Assembly (NCBI GenBank): GCA_014526335.1
Contig: JACTAT010000246.1
Location: 62,001-126,000, forward strand
Reading direction: 5' to 3'
Source of the DNA: Chrysaora quinquecirrha
Taxonomy: Eukaryota > Cnidaria > Scyphozoa > Semaeostomeae > Pelagiidae
DNA: 64,000 nucleotides
This document shows, one piece after another, positions 1 to 11,000 of this stretch. Below the pieces are notes generated by a model, which ran no database searches, was not told the DNA's origin, and saw only the letters and a list, made by a program, of their open reading frames with translations. The position numbers were made by a program, and so were the translations under genes. The first letter of the stretch is position 1, and each line of letters opens with the position of its first letter.

Positions 1-55
1 GATTTGACGGTTGAGATGCGAAGAAATTCGATTTGGGGCCTGGGGACGAGGTTGA
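1..55. repeat. Right end of a dispersed inverted-repeat element (truncated by window edge)
   Basis: The first 55 bases closely match the right end of the complete element at about 37688-38078: the same run through GATTTGACGGTTGAGAT and the same terminal block ending in GGGGACGAGG. The rest of this copy lies outside the window. Confidence 0.75.
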
Positions 56-305
56 TTCGAACTCTCAGGAGGATCATAAAAATGATCGTATTGCAAAAAT
101 TTTGATTTATACGAATTTTCCAAAAATCCCAGATTTTACCTCAGCTACCCAAAGATCTATCTCAGCTATCGGTTCGACAGGTTTGTTCGAATTAGACAGA
201 GGTGACTGAATTTTAATTTGCTTCATATTTAACTCTCCCTGGTTCTATCATATGGTTTATGCTGTTGAATGAGTTGGAAAGAATGACTTATAATGTTACT
301 TTTAG

Positions 306-1699
306 ATCACCTGGTGGTACTCCTTTGAAAGTCAAATCAATGAATGATTCATCGTCCTCGAATGATCCTGCTGATATCATTGCTAATGCATTGAGAAAAA
401 AGTTTGCAAAGGCAAGGAGAAGCATCGGATCGCCAGCTACAGGTATTTAGCTACAAACAATATCTTACAATTAAACGTCCACCAATACTTGGAAATGCAC
501 ACCAAAAACTCGATTGTCAAAAGCCAATTGGATAGACATTGTTCCTGGGTATCATTTTGTTTATTTTTTTCCCATTTTTAAAATTCATTTTAGCCACAGT
601 TGCCCGCCATTTCATTCCAGATACTCACTCCTTGAAAAGCAAATGCTTTTTGTATTGCTTGTTCTCTTGAACAGACTAGCCAGTCAAGGTACGCTATCTT
701 ATCGGCTTTGAGCGGTTTAATCATTCATTGACAAGTATCTGATAACCGGGTAGAAGTTTTCCGTACTTCGCGTCTTTTCAGTCAATTTTCTTCAAAAAAT
801 TGTTAGCTCACAAGCCTTAAAATTTTGAAAAACAGGAAAAGAAAACCAACAGAGTCCTCATTCTGGTTTTTCTCCATCGCCTCCATCATCACCTGATGTA
901 ATCATGTCACCGGTAAGTCATTTGTTTATTTTATCCTCTGATTAACGAATTTTTACACTGCAAATTTAACCAGCTTAATTAAAACTATGTATTTGAACAA
1001 TCGTTGTGTTCTGATTGGTTTATCCAGTAAATCTGGTTGCTGTAATTTTACAGTTAATTTAGTGTCATTGTGTCAGCGTGAAAGAAGAGGAAGCCAAAAA
1101 CTAAATAAGATGAAATGTTTTGATTGTTGCGAAATCTGCTGTATTCGTTTAAACTAATGAATTTTGATCGTCGTGAATGTTTCAGAAATAACCACTAAAA
1201 ACATGGTTGGCTTTTATACAAAAATTATCAATGGACGTTTTCAAAGAGGTCTGGGTCGGTGTGGAATTCTTCTGGAATATGGCGGACATCTTGAGTAAGG
1301 GAATCCTCTCCGCATGCAATGACCTATATTGCGGTCACTTCAGTAGAGGTAGTGCAGCAAATTTATTGTCGCAGATTGCTTTTCTCTCTTTCTTCCATTA
1401 TTTGTGAATTTAAAGAAAACGTTTAAAGAATACCTCTCCTAAAGCGACAGCAATCTCGGTCATTGCACGCAGAAAGGATTCTTTTACGCAAAGTGGTCGC
1501 CATCTTCCAGAAAAATTTCGCGCCGATCCAGGCCTCTTTGATAAGGTCTATTGAAAGAAATACAATGGATATTGACTTTGGTGGTCCTTTTTAGATAACT
1601 TCAAGTCCCCAAAAAGATGGTCATCGTAGATCACGTCGAAGGCAATCCAATAAAATCAATGGTAGAACAATTGTCTTGAGTCCTGTTAACGAGAACTGA
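306..1699 (+). CDS. Mitochondrial fission regulator (MTFR)-like gene, last three exons
   Basis: Three exons join in one frame: 306-442, 836-912 and 1595-1699 (TGA). The boundaries are AG/GT and the phases agree at each join (ACA G|GA, then CCG|ATA). The peptide begins RSPGGTPLK and continues with a DPADIIANALRKKFAKARR segment, a Ser/Pro-rich linker (GFSPSPPSSPDVIMSP) and a basic tail ending SPVNEN. The SPGGTP motif followed by an AL-x-KKFA helix resembles the C-terminus of the MTFR1/MTFR1L/MTFR2 family, which regulates mitochondrial fission; I infer this from memory of the family. The 5' exons lie upstream of the window. An acceptor slightly upstream of 306 cannot be excluded because the frame is open back to about 217. 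The gene converges on CSPP1, with stops about 340 bp apart. Confidence 0.6.
955..1085. repeat. Small MITE copy, family shared with 47945-48095
   Basis: It lies in the intron between the last two MTFR-like exons. It shares with the later copy TTTACACTGCAAATTTAACC-type ends, the central TTGTGTTCTGATTGGT block and a right end with GTGTCAG followed by a near-inverse of the left end. There is no coding capacity. Confidence 0.5.
1240..1543. repeat. Foldback/MITE element with arms of about 90 bp
   Basis: The left arm (about 1240-1328, TCAAAGAGGTCTGGGTCGG through GCATGCAATGACC) is matched by the reverse complement of the right arm (about 1456-1543, GGTCATTGCACGC through CCAGGCCTCTTTGA) at roughly 80%. 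About 130 bp of AT-rich loop separates the arms. It lies inside the last intron of the MTFR-like gene. Confidence 0.7.
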
Positions 1700-2040
1700 C
1701 TTCCATAATCATTGACTAACCTCGCTAATACAACATTGACTACAATTACAATATCTATCATCGCTTGCAAATTGTTCTATAATTATTTCATCATAATTTT
1801 ATGAATATTAATCGGGTTTTATTTTGTCGAAACTTAGATTTTATGAAAAAGAAAACTAAAACGTTTGTTCTTGCTAAGAATTCCGAGTAACTTTCTATTC
1901 TTTTACTACTCTTGATAAAAAAGCATGAAAACATATACAACACAATTATCAATCAAATATATGTGCAAACTCATTTCCACTGACAATATACAGAATAAAT
2001 AACGAAGGAAAAAGGAAAAACATGGATCAGTTTTTAAGTA

Positions 2041-5000
2041 TCATCTTTGTAATGCTGTTGATGATGGTAAACTTTTCTCTGAATCTCTTCTGCTCAATGA
2101 TCTGTTTTCTCTGCGATTAGAATAAATTCTGACATTATCAAATAATAAAACATTAAATTAAGAAAAATGTATATAAAATATTAAATATACTTAACATACT
2201 TTGATAAAGAGTCTTTCATATATTGTTCAATCACATCCTCTGGGTCTTCATGGTCATTTCCTGTCACAAAAATTTTATCAAATAACTTTCATACAATCAT
2301 GAAAATTAACTACAGCTAGTTTATGTAGACAAGTAGACAAAAAACTGTAGACAGCTGCACTAAATAAAGCTATAGACTTAACTGCAGAATTGGATAATTA
2401 TTACATAATATTTCAAAGCGATTACTAAGATTCTCGCCCATGTTGCTCATCGACGTGTAAAATGTAGCACTGGAAAAACTCTTCCATCAAATGAATCAAT
2501 TATAGTTTTTTTAATAAGCAAAAACGTTTCGTCATATCAATTTTTGTGCCAGCGTTTTGCCTACCCCAATATTAGCACAAAGGGCAAATTCTTGGAAAGC
2601 ACTTCTTGTTTTGTCAGATCAGACCCTGTATCTTTATCTGTAACATGGGAAACATGACTAATTACCGTGGTCATTGCCTCGAAATCTTCTTAGTCTAGCC
2701 TCGTTTTTAGCTGCTAAATCTTCGATAGCTTGTGACGTCATCGAACCAACAGAATATCCTCCAGGGCTTTTAGGTTTCTTCAAATAATTCTAAAACAGAA
2801 ATCAGATCATAAGGAAAATGGTCCGAATGCAATAATAAAATTGAAAATAGATACAATCAAAAAATGCTCTTACATCTTCTTCCTTCTCTGTTCTCCATCT
2901 CTGCCTTGATCTTGCTGAAGATTGTCTCGATTTAATTTCATCATTTTCATCGTTAATTTCATCTTGTAAATTAATGAATTTACTTTCTGATTCCAAAAGA
3001 GATTGTTTGCTTGGTCTCCTCTAAAAATTAAATCGTAAAGCGAACAAGCATAGATACATGTTAGCAACAAGGCATTGATAAAACAAAATTGAACGAAATA
3101 AAAAAGTAGGTGAACCTGTTTTTCTGTTGTTGGTTTATCATTTTCAATATCAAGCATCAAATTGTCTGATGTTTCACGTATTGCTTGTCTCAATGCTTGC
3201 AGTTTTTGTTCTTGCAACCTATGTTACCAAAAATAAGCATTTCACTCACTCATTTGCTGTTATAAACGATTAATCAAATTAAAGCTTTTTAACGGTCAGA
3301 AACAGGCACAAACAATTGACTAGACTTTTTAAGCAATAAGGGCTGAATTGACCTTAACATTTTAGCAACATGAGGGCTCAACTGAATTACTGTAAGCAAC
3401 TAAGAAGTCAAACAACCAAGCTTATACGCTTTCTTGTTGTTAGGAAATTGTTTGTTCTTATGTTTTGCATTTTGAAGTTCTTAAGCTAACGTGTTTCCAC
3501 TTACTGTCTCCCAAAAGTCATGTTGTAGGCCTAACAGTTGGAGATTTTGACCCGCAAAGTCAGGGATGGTTGTTAGGCACAAAGAATGTTAAGCAGCTTG
3601 TAAGCAACTTGGAGGCCTGAAATTTCTAAAATTTTAAGCAACTTTGAGGGCTGGATAAAAGTCCAGCTGCTTATCAAAAAAAAGTGTATGCACCAATCAG
3701 CACTTTTTCAATAAGCAACTGGACTTTTGGTTCAGCCCTCAAAGTTCCGTAAAATATCTAGTATTTCAGCCCTCACAGAATGACTGGTACCCCCTAAAAC
3801 CTCTTATTCTGGCTCTTTTCTTGCTTTTCAATGTAATTAACAAGTTTGCAACGATGTACTGTATAAAGAAGGCTATCTCGACCAAAAAGTTTAACAAAAT
3901 CTCAGCCCTAGTTGCTTACTGACCGGTTGCTTTTGAAAACAAGTGTATTTCAAGTCGTAGAAAATTGTTTCGGTCTATTTTCCGCTTTTTATAACATTTT
4001 ATAAGACATGGCAAAAATGAGAATTAATTGATTGAACCTTATGAATTCCCTTTGCTGCAAATCAAGGTCGCTTGATGTCACTGGTTTGTTTGGGAATTTA
4101 GCTTTAAAATCCAGAACAGACGATGCATCTATCAAAACAAAAATACCTTTCTCCATTTGGAAATATTAAAGAAATTCAGACAGCAATCTAGTTCATCAAC
4201 AAAAATCCATGAAATAAAAAGCCCAGGAACTTATACCTGTTAACTTATTAAACTCATCAATTTTGACAGGCTGAAAAACGAAATAATCCATCAACGTTAT
4301 TTCTCACATTTTATGTAAGCTTAAGAGGTTGTTCAAATCAATGAAGTAAATAGGACAAATTTTTGAAGGCATATTCTTACTGGTTTCTTGGAAAACGATC
4401 CCTTCCGTATTCTAGCCTTTTCAAATATTTCCATATTTCTCGCTTGAGTTCTGAAAAATATCATAACAACGTAAAAGAAATTTGCAATCATTGATGATAT
4501 ATTTTTATCTATAAACTACAAACTTAAAAAACAAACAATTACTGACTTTTTTGGTGCAGGTTTTGATTTTGATTCTTCATACTTTCCCTGAAAAATGATA
4601 AATTGATAAAAACTAGTATTAAAAGGTCATATAAAAAAGCATGGCCCTAAATACGTTAAATTAGAAAATTTCGATGGCTCTAGAGTCTTTGACTTTTGTG
4701 CAACTTTTGTGCAATTATGTTACCCTTTCCCGGATGTTTATGAAATTTAACAAACAGTTTTGAAGCTTTTAAATATACAGAGAAATGAGATAATTTTAGT
4801 TGCAGCCAGCTCTAAAGCGTGATTCATGTCAAAAAGTCTAAAAATTACTGAAGAACTGGTGCAAATTTCCGCTAATATCCCCATCTGACTGAATAGTTAA
4901 GAGTCCGCTGGTTTGCAATTCTCTATCTATGTTAGCAAAGTTCTGAAAAACGGTTTTTCGGAGGGCAAAGCTTCGCAAAACATATTTTTGTGATGGCCAA

Positions 5001-8000
5001 ACAATTGATTCACTCCTGCTACACATACAAAATCTCGTGGAAACAATATGCATGTGGGTTCATTGTGGCGTCGCCCAATACATATTACCTGTTTCCTAAT
5101 CAAATATTCTTTATTCCAGTTTAAAGTTTGCTGGTGAAACAGTATTATGAAATAAAAAAAACTGATATACTATACCATATTCATTTGAAGTTCGTTTTGA
5201 ACTTTCGTTTCTTCTGCACTTAATTGTCTTCTTAAAGCGGCTAATTGCTTGATGATATGAGTTTCACTTGCATTTTTTGTTCCTTGATTTGAATTTTGTT
5301 GATTGATAGAGTCATCTTCTTTCCTTCTTTGAAATAATTCTTCTCTTATTGAATTCAAATAATACATGTCTGAATCTGTTGTTTCTTCTGCTGTTGTTTT
5401 GACTGATTGTTGTTGTGTTGCTTGTTGCGTTGTTGACTGTTGTATATTTACGCTGTATTGTTCCTTTTGTTTTGTTTTATATCTATCAGTTGAAGCAATT
5501 TCTGTTGCATTCTGATGTGTATCCACAGATGTATACTAAATCAATAAGAAATAAAAATAATGAACTGATAGAAATTAATTATGATAAGCAAACCAATTTA
5601 AACCTCTTGTAAAGAGAATGGTATGTTTTTTTTCACTGTTTTACAACGATGCAGTTTTAAGTCACAGTGACAGAGCCAGACACTATGTGGTGTTGAATGC
5701 CCATTGAAAGGATACGTCAAGAGAGTCAGTATAATCCATTTAAAAACCATTTATTAGTCTTATTCATACAACTCACAGTGTTGGTAACTGCTAATGCAAG
5801 AAGCAACTGAGGCAGTCAGGCAGTTAGCAGCAAACAGCGAAACCAGATTTGGGCAGTAGATATAAGCAGCTAAATCAGCGAGAATCTGCGAGTCGAATAA
5901 GCCCCTGTTTTGTGTAAGAAGACAGCCAAATTTCAGAAGGCCACAATGAAGACGACAATAGTTTAATCTTGGACTAATGTCATACCTTTTGTTGCTGCCT
6001 TTGTTGTTTTGCAATTGCTGGTATAGGAGGAGATGAACTTCTATTTCCAATCATCTAAATTTCAAAACAAATGTTAAATAATTACATTGATGGTAGACAA
6101 TTCCAAACTACTTCTCAAATTATATTTGTAATATATAATTGAAATATAAAATCTTACCGTGGAATGAGTTTGTAGTTCCGATGATGTTTTTGGTGGTAAA
6201 ATAGTCATTCTTTCTTCTTCGATTTCTTTGTTAACTTTTATAGCTTCTTGTCGTTTTTGTTCCGCCGCTTTTCTCATCTCATCATTTTTCTGTCGTGTCT
6301 AAACAAATGATGTTACTTTGTTAATATATTGTGCTTTTATTACATATTACCTAAGTATTACATAAACATTAACAATATTACAAAATACTAACATAAACAA
6401 AACAACAAACAATGCATCTTACTTCTTCTTCCTTTTTTCTTTCTCTTTCTTGTTCTTCAAGAAAATCACGTTCCAGTTTCAATCTCTGTTCCTCAAGACG
6501 TCGATTCTAAAAATCATTTTGACAAAATTTACATCCATTGTTCTTTTCATGTCTTTTAAACTGACTGAATCAAATATTGACAGAAGAATAATAAATTATA
6601 ACATTTTAATACTTCTTTTTCTTCTTCTTCTTTTTCTTTTCGTTCTTGTTCTAATTTTATCCTTTTCTTTTCTTCGATCTAAGAACCAGAAATATATACT
6701 TGGACAGTTGGTTTTAGTTAAGAATCAACTGATTGACAACTCACTGATTGATACGTAGATTAACAGTTTGATTATCTGATTGCATGATCATAATGATTAC
6801 CTGCTGTTTCAAATGATCTTGATATTTTAGCTGTTCTGCTTTTTGTTTTGTCGTCTGAGGAAAAGTTCAATTAATCAACAAAAATATCGTATCAGACCAT
6901 TCTTTTATATTAAATGCATCCTTTATTAAATTTCCCTCGATGCTCAAGATTAGACAAGGGTTAGGGTTAGGGTTACTACAGGTTAGTGTTTTGGTTATGG
7001 TTAGGGTAACGTCAAATTCATTTTGCCCCTTGATGTTGATTTTCCTGCTTTCTGTAGGTAATTGAGGGGAAATCTGATCCTAGAAACAGCTAAAATAAGC
7101 GTATGAACTTGCCTGAGAATTCCCTTGAATTTCTCTAAGAGCAGCGCCACGTTGACCTGTTGTTGCATTGCTCTGCATTTGACCTTTGAAAAACATAAGG
7201 AAGCAAATCAATGCATAAAAAAAGCAATTCTTATCACTGTTCTGTGTGATGAAGGTGCTGTGGCGTTGTGGTGTAATCCAGCTGTCTCGTGGTTTCAGGA
7301 GCTCAGTGCAGTCAGGGTTCGAGCCCAACCACGGTATCGTCACAGCCAGGGTCGACGTCTCGATTTAGTTAACCTACAACTGAGATCCTATAGCGACTGG
7401 CGCTAAATACGCCATTTCAATTCCACCTTCACTTGTTCACATTGTTAATCTCAAAATTAATCAATCCTCCAATCTTAAAAATAACAATTAATACTAAAAT
7501 AAGAAGAACCGATAATAATCGTACCTCTTGGTGAAATATTTACAAAATCATTTTTATTTTCTTGAATTCCTTTTTGAGTTGATAAATTTACTAAAGCAGC
7601 GAGAACAGGGCTATCCTTTGGTAGTGACGTCATATCCTTGAGTAATTCATCATTCATCAATACTTCATCTCTTGGTGATGTTATAAGTTGCCCTTCTTCT
7701 TTCATTTTATGCATCGTCCTCAGATCAGCTGGGAGAAAAGCATTTCACATGTCACTATTTTTTAACTTTTTTAACCCTTTAACACAACGAAAAATGAAAT
7801 CAATCAACTGATTTTCCATGTTATCAGCCCGGGAAATGTCTCTGTGCAGTACAGTGGAGAGGTATCATCAATACAGTGGAGGGATATCATCAGTACAGTG
7901 GAGGGATATCATCAATGCAGTGGAGGGATATCATCAGTACGGTGGAGGATTTTCAGTACTGACTGTACTGTTATGATGATATCCATCCACAGTACTGAAT

Positions 8001-11000
8001 ATCCTTCACTGTATTGATGATATCCCTCCACTGTACTGCACATCCTCCATTGTACTGCACAGGCATTACCCTGGGTAGTTATTAAAGATATCAAACGTCT
8101 TACCAACAACTTTGCCACGTTGATCTTTGACTGGTGCACCTGCGCCTGATTTACCCCAAGGATCATATATAGCTATTTCAGCTTCTATTTTCGCATCGTA
8201 TCTAAAATTGTATCACAGTCATCATCATCATAATGTCATTATTTATATTCATAAAGACATTCAATAGAGCCTTAGGGCTTTATAACTTGGCTCTTCAAAG
8301 CAGAGTTGATCATGTATCTTCGGGCCTTGCGCTTGCTTTAAAAGATCTGACAATAGCTTTGCAAGAAATGAAATGACTTGTTGATTCTCAAATAAACTAA
8401 AGGTTAGACAGATTCCTGCATTCTTAGTCATACCCGAAAAAACGCGAGCTAATGCAGTCGAAATCAAAAGAAGATCAACTTCAAGGCATGGAAAAGACTG
8501 GCCTACGCATTTGTAAATTGATAATCGGGCAACATAGACAGAAAGGATAGCGGTAGATTTATCTATATATACGTGAAAAGACTTGCTGCATACAAAGAGA
8601 TTCGGAGGAAAGAAACAAGAACAGCTTAGCATCCCTGAGAAACAAAAACGAAGAACTAGAATGATTAGTTGCAACAAGTTTTACCTTTCACGCTCTCTTT
8701 TTTCTTTCTCCTTGGCTTCTTGTTTCTCTTGCATCTGCAAAAATAAACCCATTATAATCATTTATTAAATTCAATCCATGATCATAGTAAAATATTTCAT
8801 AACAAGAATATGAAAAAGAAACCTGTTTTTTAAGTTCTTGTTGATAAGCTATTTTAGCAGCCCTTTTACGGTCTTCATCGGTTTCTTCACTTTGTCCAAA
8901 TACTCCAGCTTTGTTCGCATCGCGTGGAGAAACATTTTCTTTCACGTTTTTATTTGTTTCAACGGTTCTCTCTCTTTCTGTTTCTAAGAAAAACCATAGT
9001 CATGAGAAAAGTATTTTTGTTATGACTTTGGAAAAACACAAGCAGTCATGATTTAAAACACGCTTATATTTACCAACAGTAAAACGAAAGCAACAAAATA
9101 TAAAGCATTCAAACGTAACGAATTTATTTTATGCTGAACCTTGTTTTGATCTCGATCTTGGAGTGCGTTTTCGATCTTCATCTAGAAAAGCAACACCAAA
9201 AAAACATATTATTGCAGAAACGATTGCATCAGGGGACGGGGAATTGGAACATGACGCAATGCATTTAAGCATCAAATCTCTACAGAACCAGTGTAAATTT
9301 TTGGTGCAGAACGCAATGCATATTGAGCTGGAGATGGAAATCGTTAGTTCGTTACTAGGGAAAGGATGAAAGTGCGCAGAATATTAGACTCGAAAAACCT
9401 TTCTTTTCAAACATTGAAGAGTGAAATTTGAACCAATAACCAACAGTATCTGTTTGAAGCAAGAAGCGCGACAAGAAGATTAAGGCATCGCCTCTCCTTC
9501 CAGATTAAGACCATACTAGCACCAAGAAGCAATTGGGTAATTAATGTTAAAGTTAGCGGTGCATTGAAGAAACTGATGATGGTAAAAACTATGTCTACAT
9601 TAAATAAGGAATAAATCAATAAGCAGTCTTACCATGAAACCGATCTTCTTTAAAATCGAATTGATTGTATGCTTGCATTTGATTCATTAGTGCTGGATTA
9701 CCTCCAAACATCATTCCCCGAGGCCCAGGGAATCCTCCTCCGTATAAACCACGTTGCATAAAGTATGGGTCCATCATGTCATATCTGGGTGGTATCATTT
9801 GCATCCTGGGATCGTATCCTTGCATCTCTCCATATGGCATTTGACCACGATATTGTCTTCTTTCATCATAATGGTGTCGTATATCCTCATCGTCATCATC
9901 ATCATAATCACGATCGTCATATTTTGAACGCCTTTGTCGCTGCCGACTGGATCGATCGGGTGTTCGTTGTCGACGACTTCTAGGCGACGAATCGTCGGTT
10001 TTATGTTTGGATTTTCGTTCTATTTTCGTGTTTTCTATGCCAACCGTTTCCTATAAAATAACAGAGAGCATAACGACTATTTCACGAAACTTTATGAGGT
10101 TTATACTGATGTAAATATCGATTCAAATTGTACAAGATAAGATAACCCAACTATGTGAGTCATTTTTCTTACATTAGTCGCAAGCAGATTTTCCTGTGAT
10201 GACAGGCGACCCATTCTTCTTAGCTTCTCTCTGAAGAAAAAGTGAACAAGATCATTATTATCGAGGATTTTAAATGTTGCGAAGCAGCAAAAACAGATTA
10301 AAGTCTATTTATTTTCGTACTTAAGTTTTTGCTCTTCTTTTTCTTTGATTTGTAACTCTAATTCTTGTTTGTATAATTCTTTCTTTCTCTTTAATGCACT
10401 CGTTGTACTTTCACCGCCTCAAATAGCAAATAAATAAATCTTTAAATACTTTCGTATATAAAACATATAATAACAAACAATATAAAAACATAATGAAGCA
10501 ACATACCACCAAAGATACCAGCTGCGACATTTGGTGGAACAGATTTGGCTCTTTTGCTTTCGCTTTCTTTGACAAAATCTTCTTTTTCCACTCGTGATGT
10601 TCCAGCACTGTATTGTCTGTTTGTAAGCTTCGCTTTTCTCTCGCCTGATTTGGAAATAAATGCGTGGATGACTAAAACAGGCTAATACACATCAGAGTAT
10701 TTGAAAGCTGCAGTAAAGTACACATCAAGAGATTATTTTAAGATAGAGAAGAGTATTCATCTGACACTCTTCTTCGGAGTGGGGATGGTCAGAAATAGAC
10801 TGTTACAGCAAAAACATAGGTCTCAAGATCTACTCCGAATCGACGAAAGCTAGGATCATTTAGGAAAGGATAGCTGGATTGGTATTATGTTGTGAACATC
10901 AATCAGCACACATAAGAAAGATGACCAATATCAGAGCTAGCTTAATATCAAATTAAGACAACGAACTCTAACTTTCTTCAATGCACTTGTTTTGCCTGTC

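Noticed and set aside
1207..1407. 66-codon frame MAFIQKLSMDVFKEVW
   Set aside because: It covers the left arm and loop of the foldback element in the MTFR-like intron.
6955..7000. Telomere-like TTAGGG repeats (GGGTTAGGGTTAGGGTTA)
   Set aside because: Only about three units inside a CSPP1 intron, with degenerate flanks; most likely chance or a minor interstitial trace.
10411..10608. Minus-strand frame reading MLEHHEWKKKILSK
   Set aside because: Wrong frame of a true CSPP1 exon; the frame giving AGTSRVEKEDFVK and GIFGG is the conserved one.
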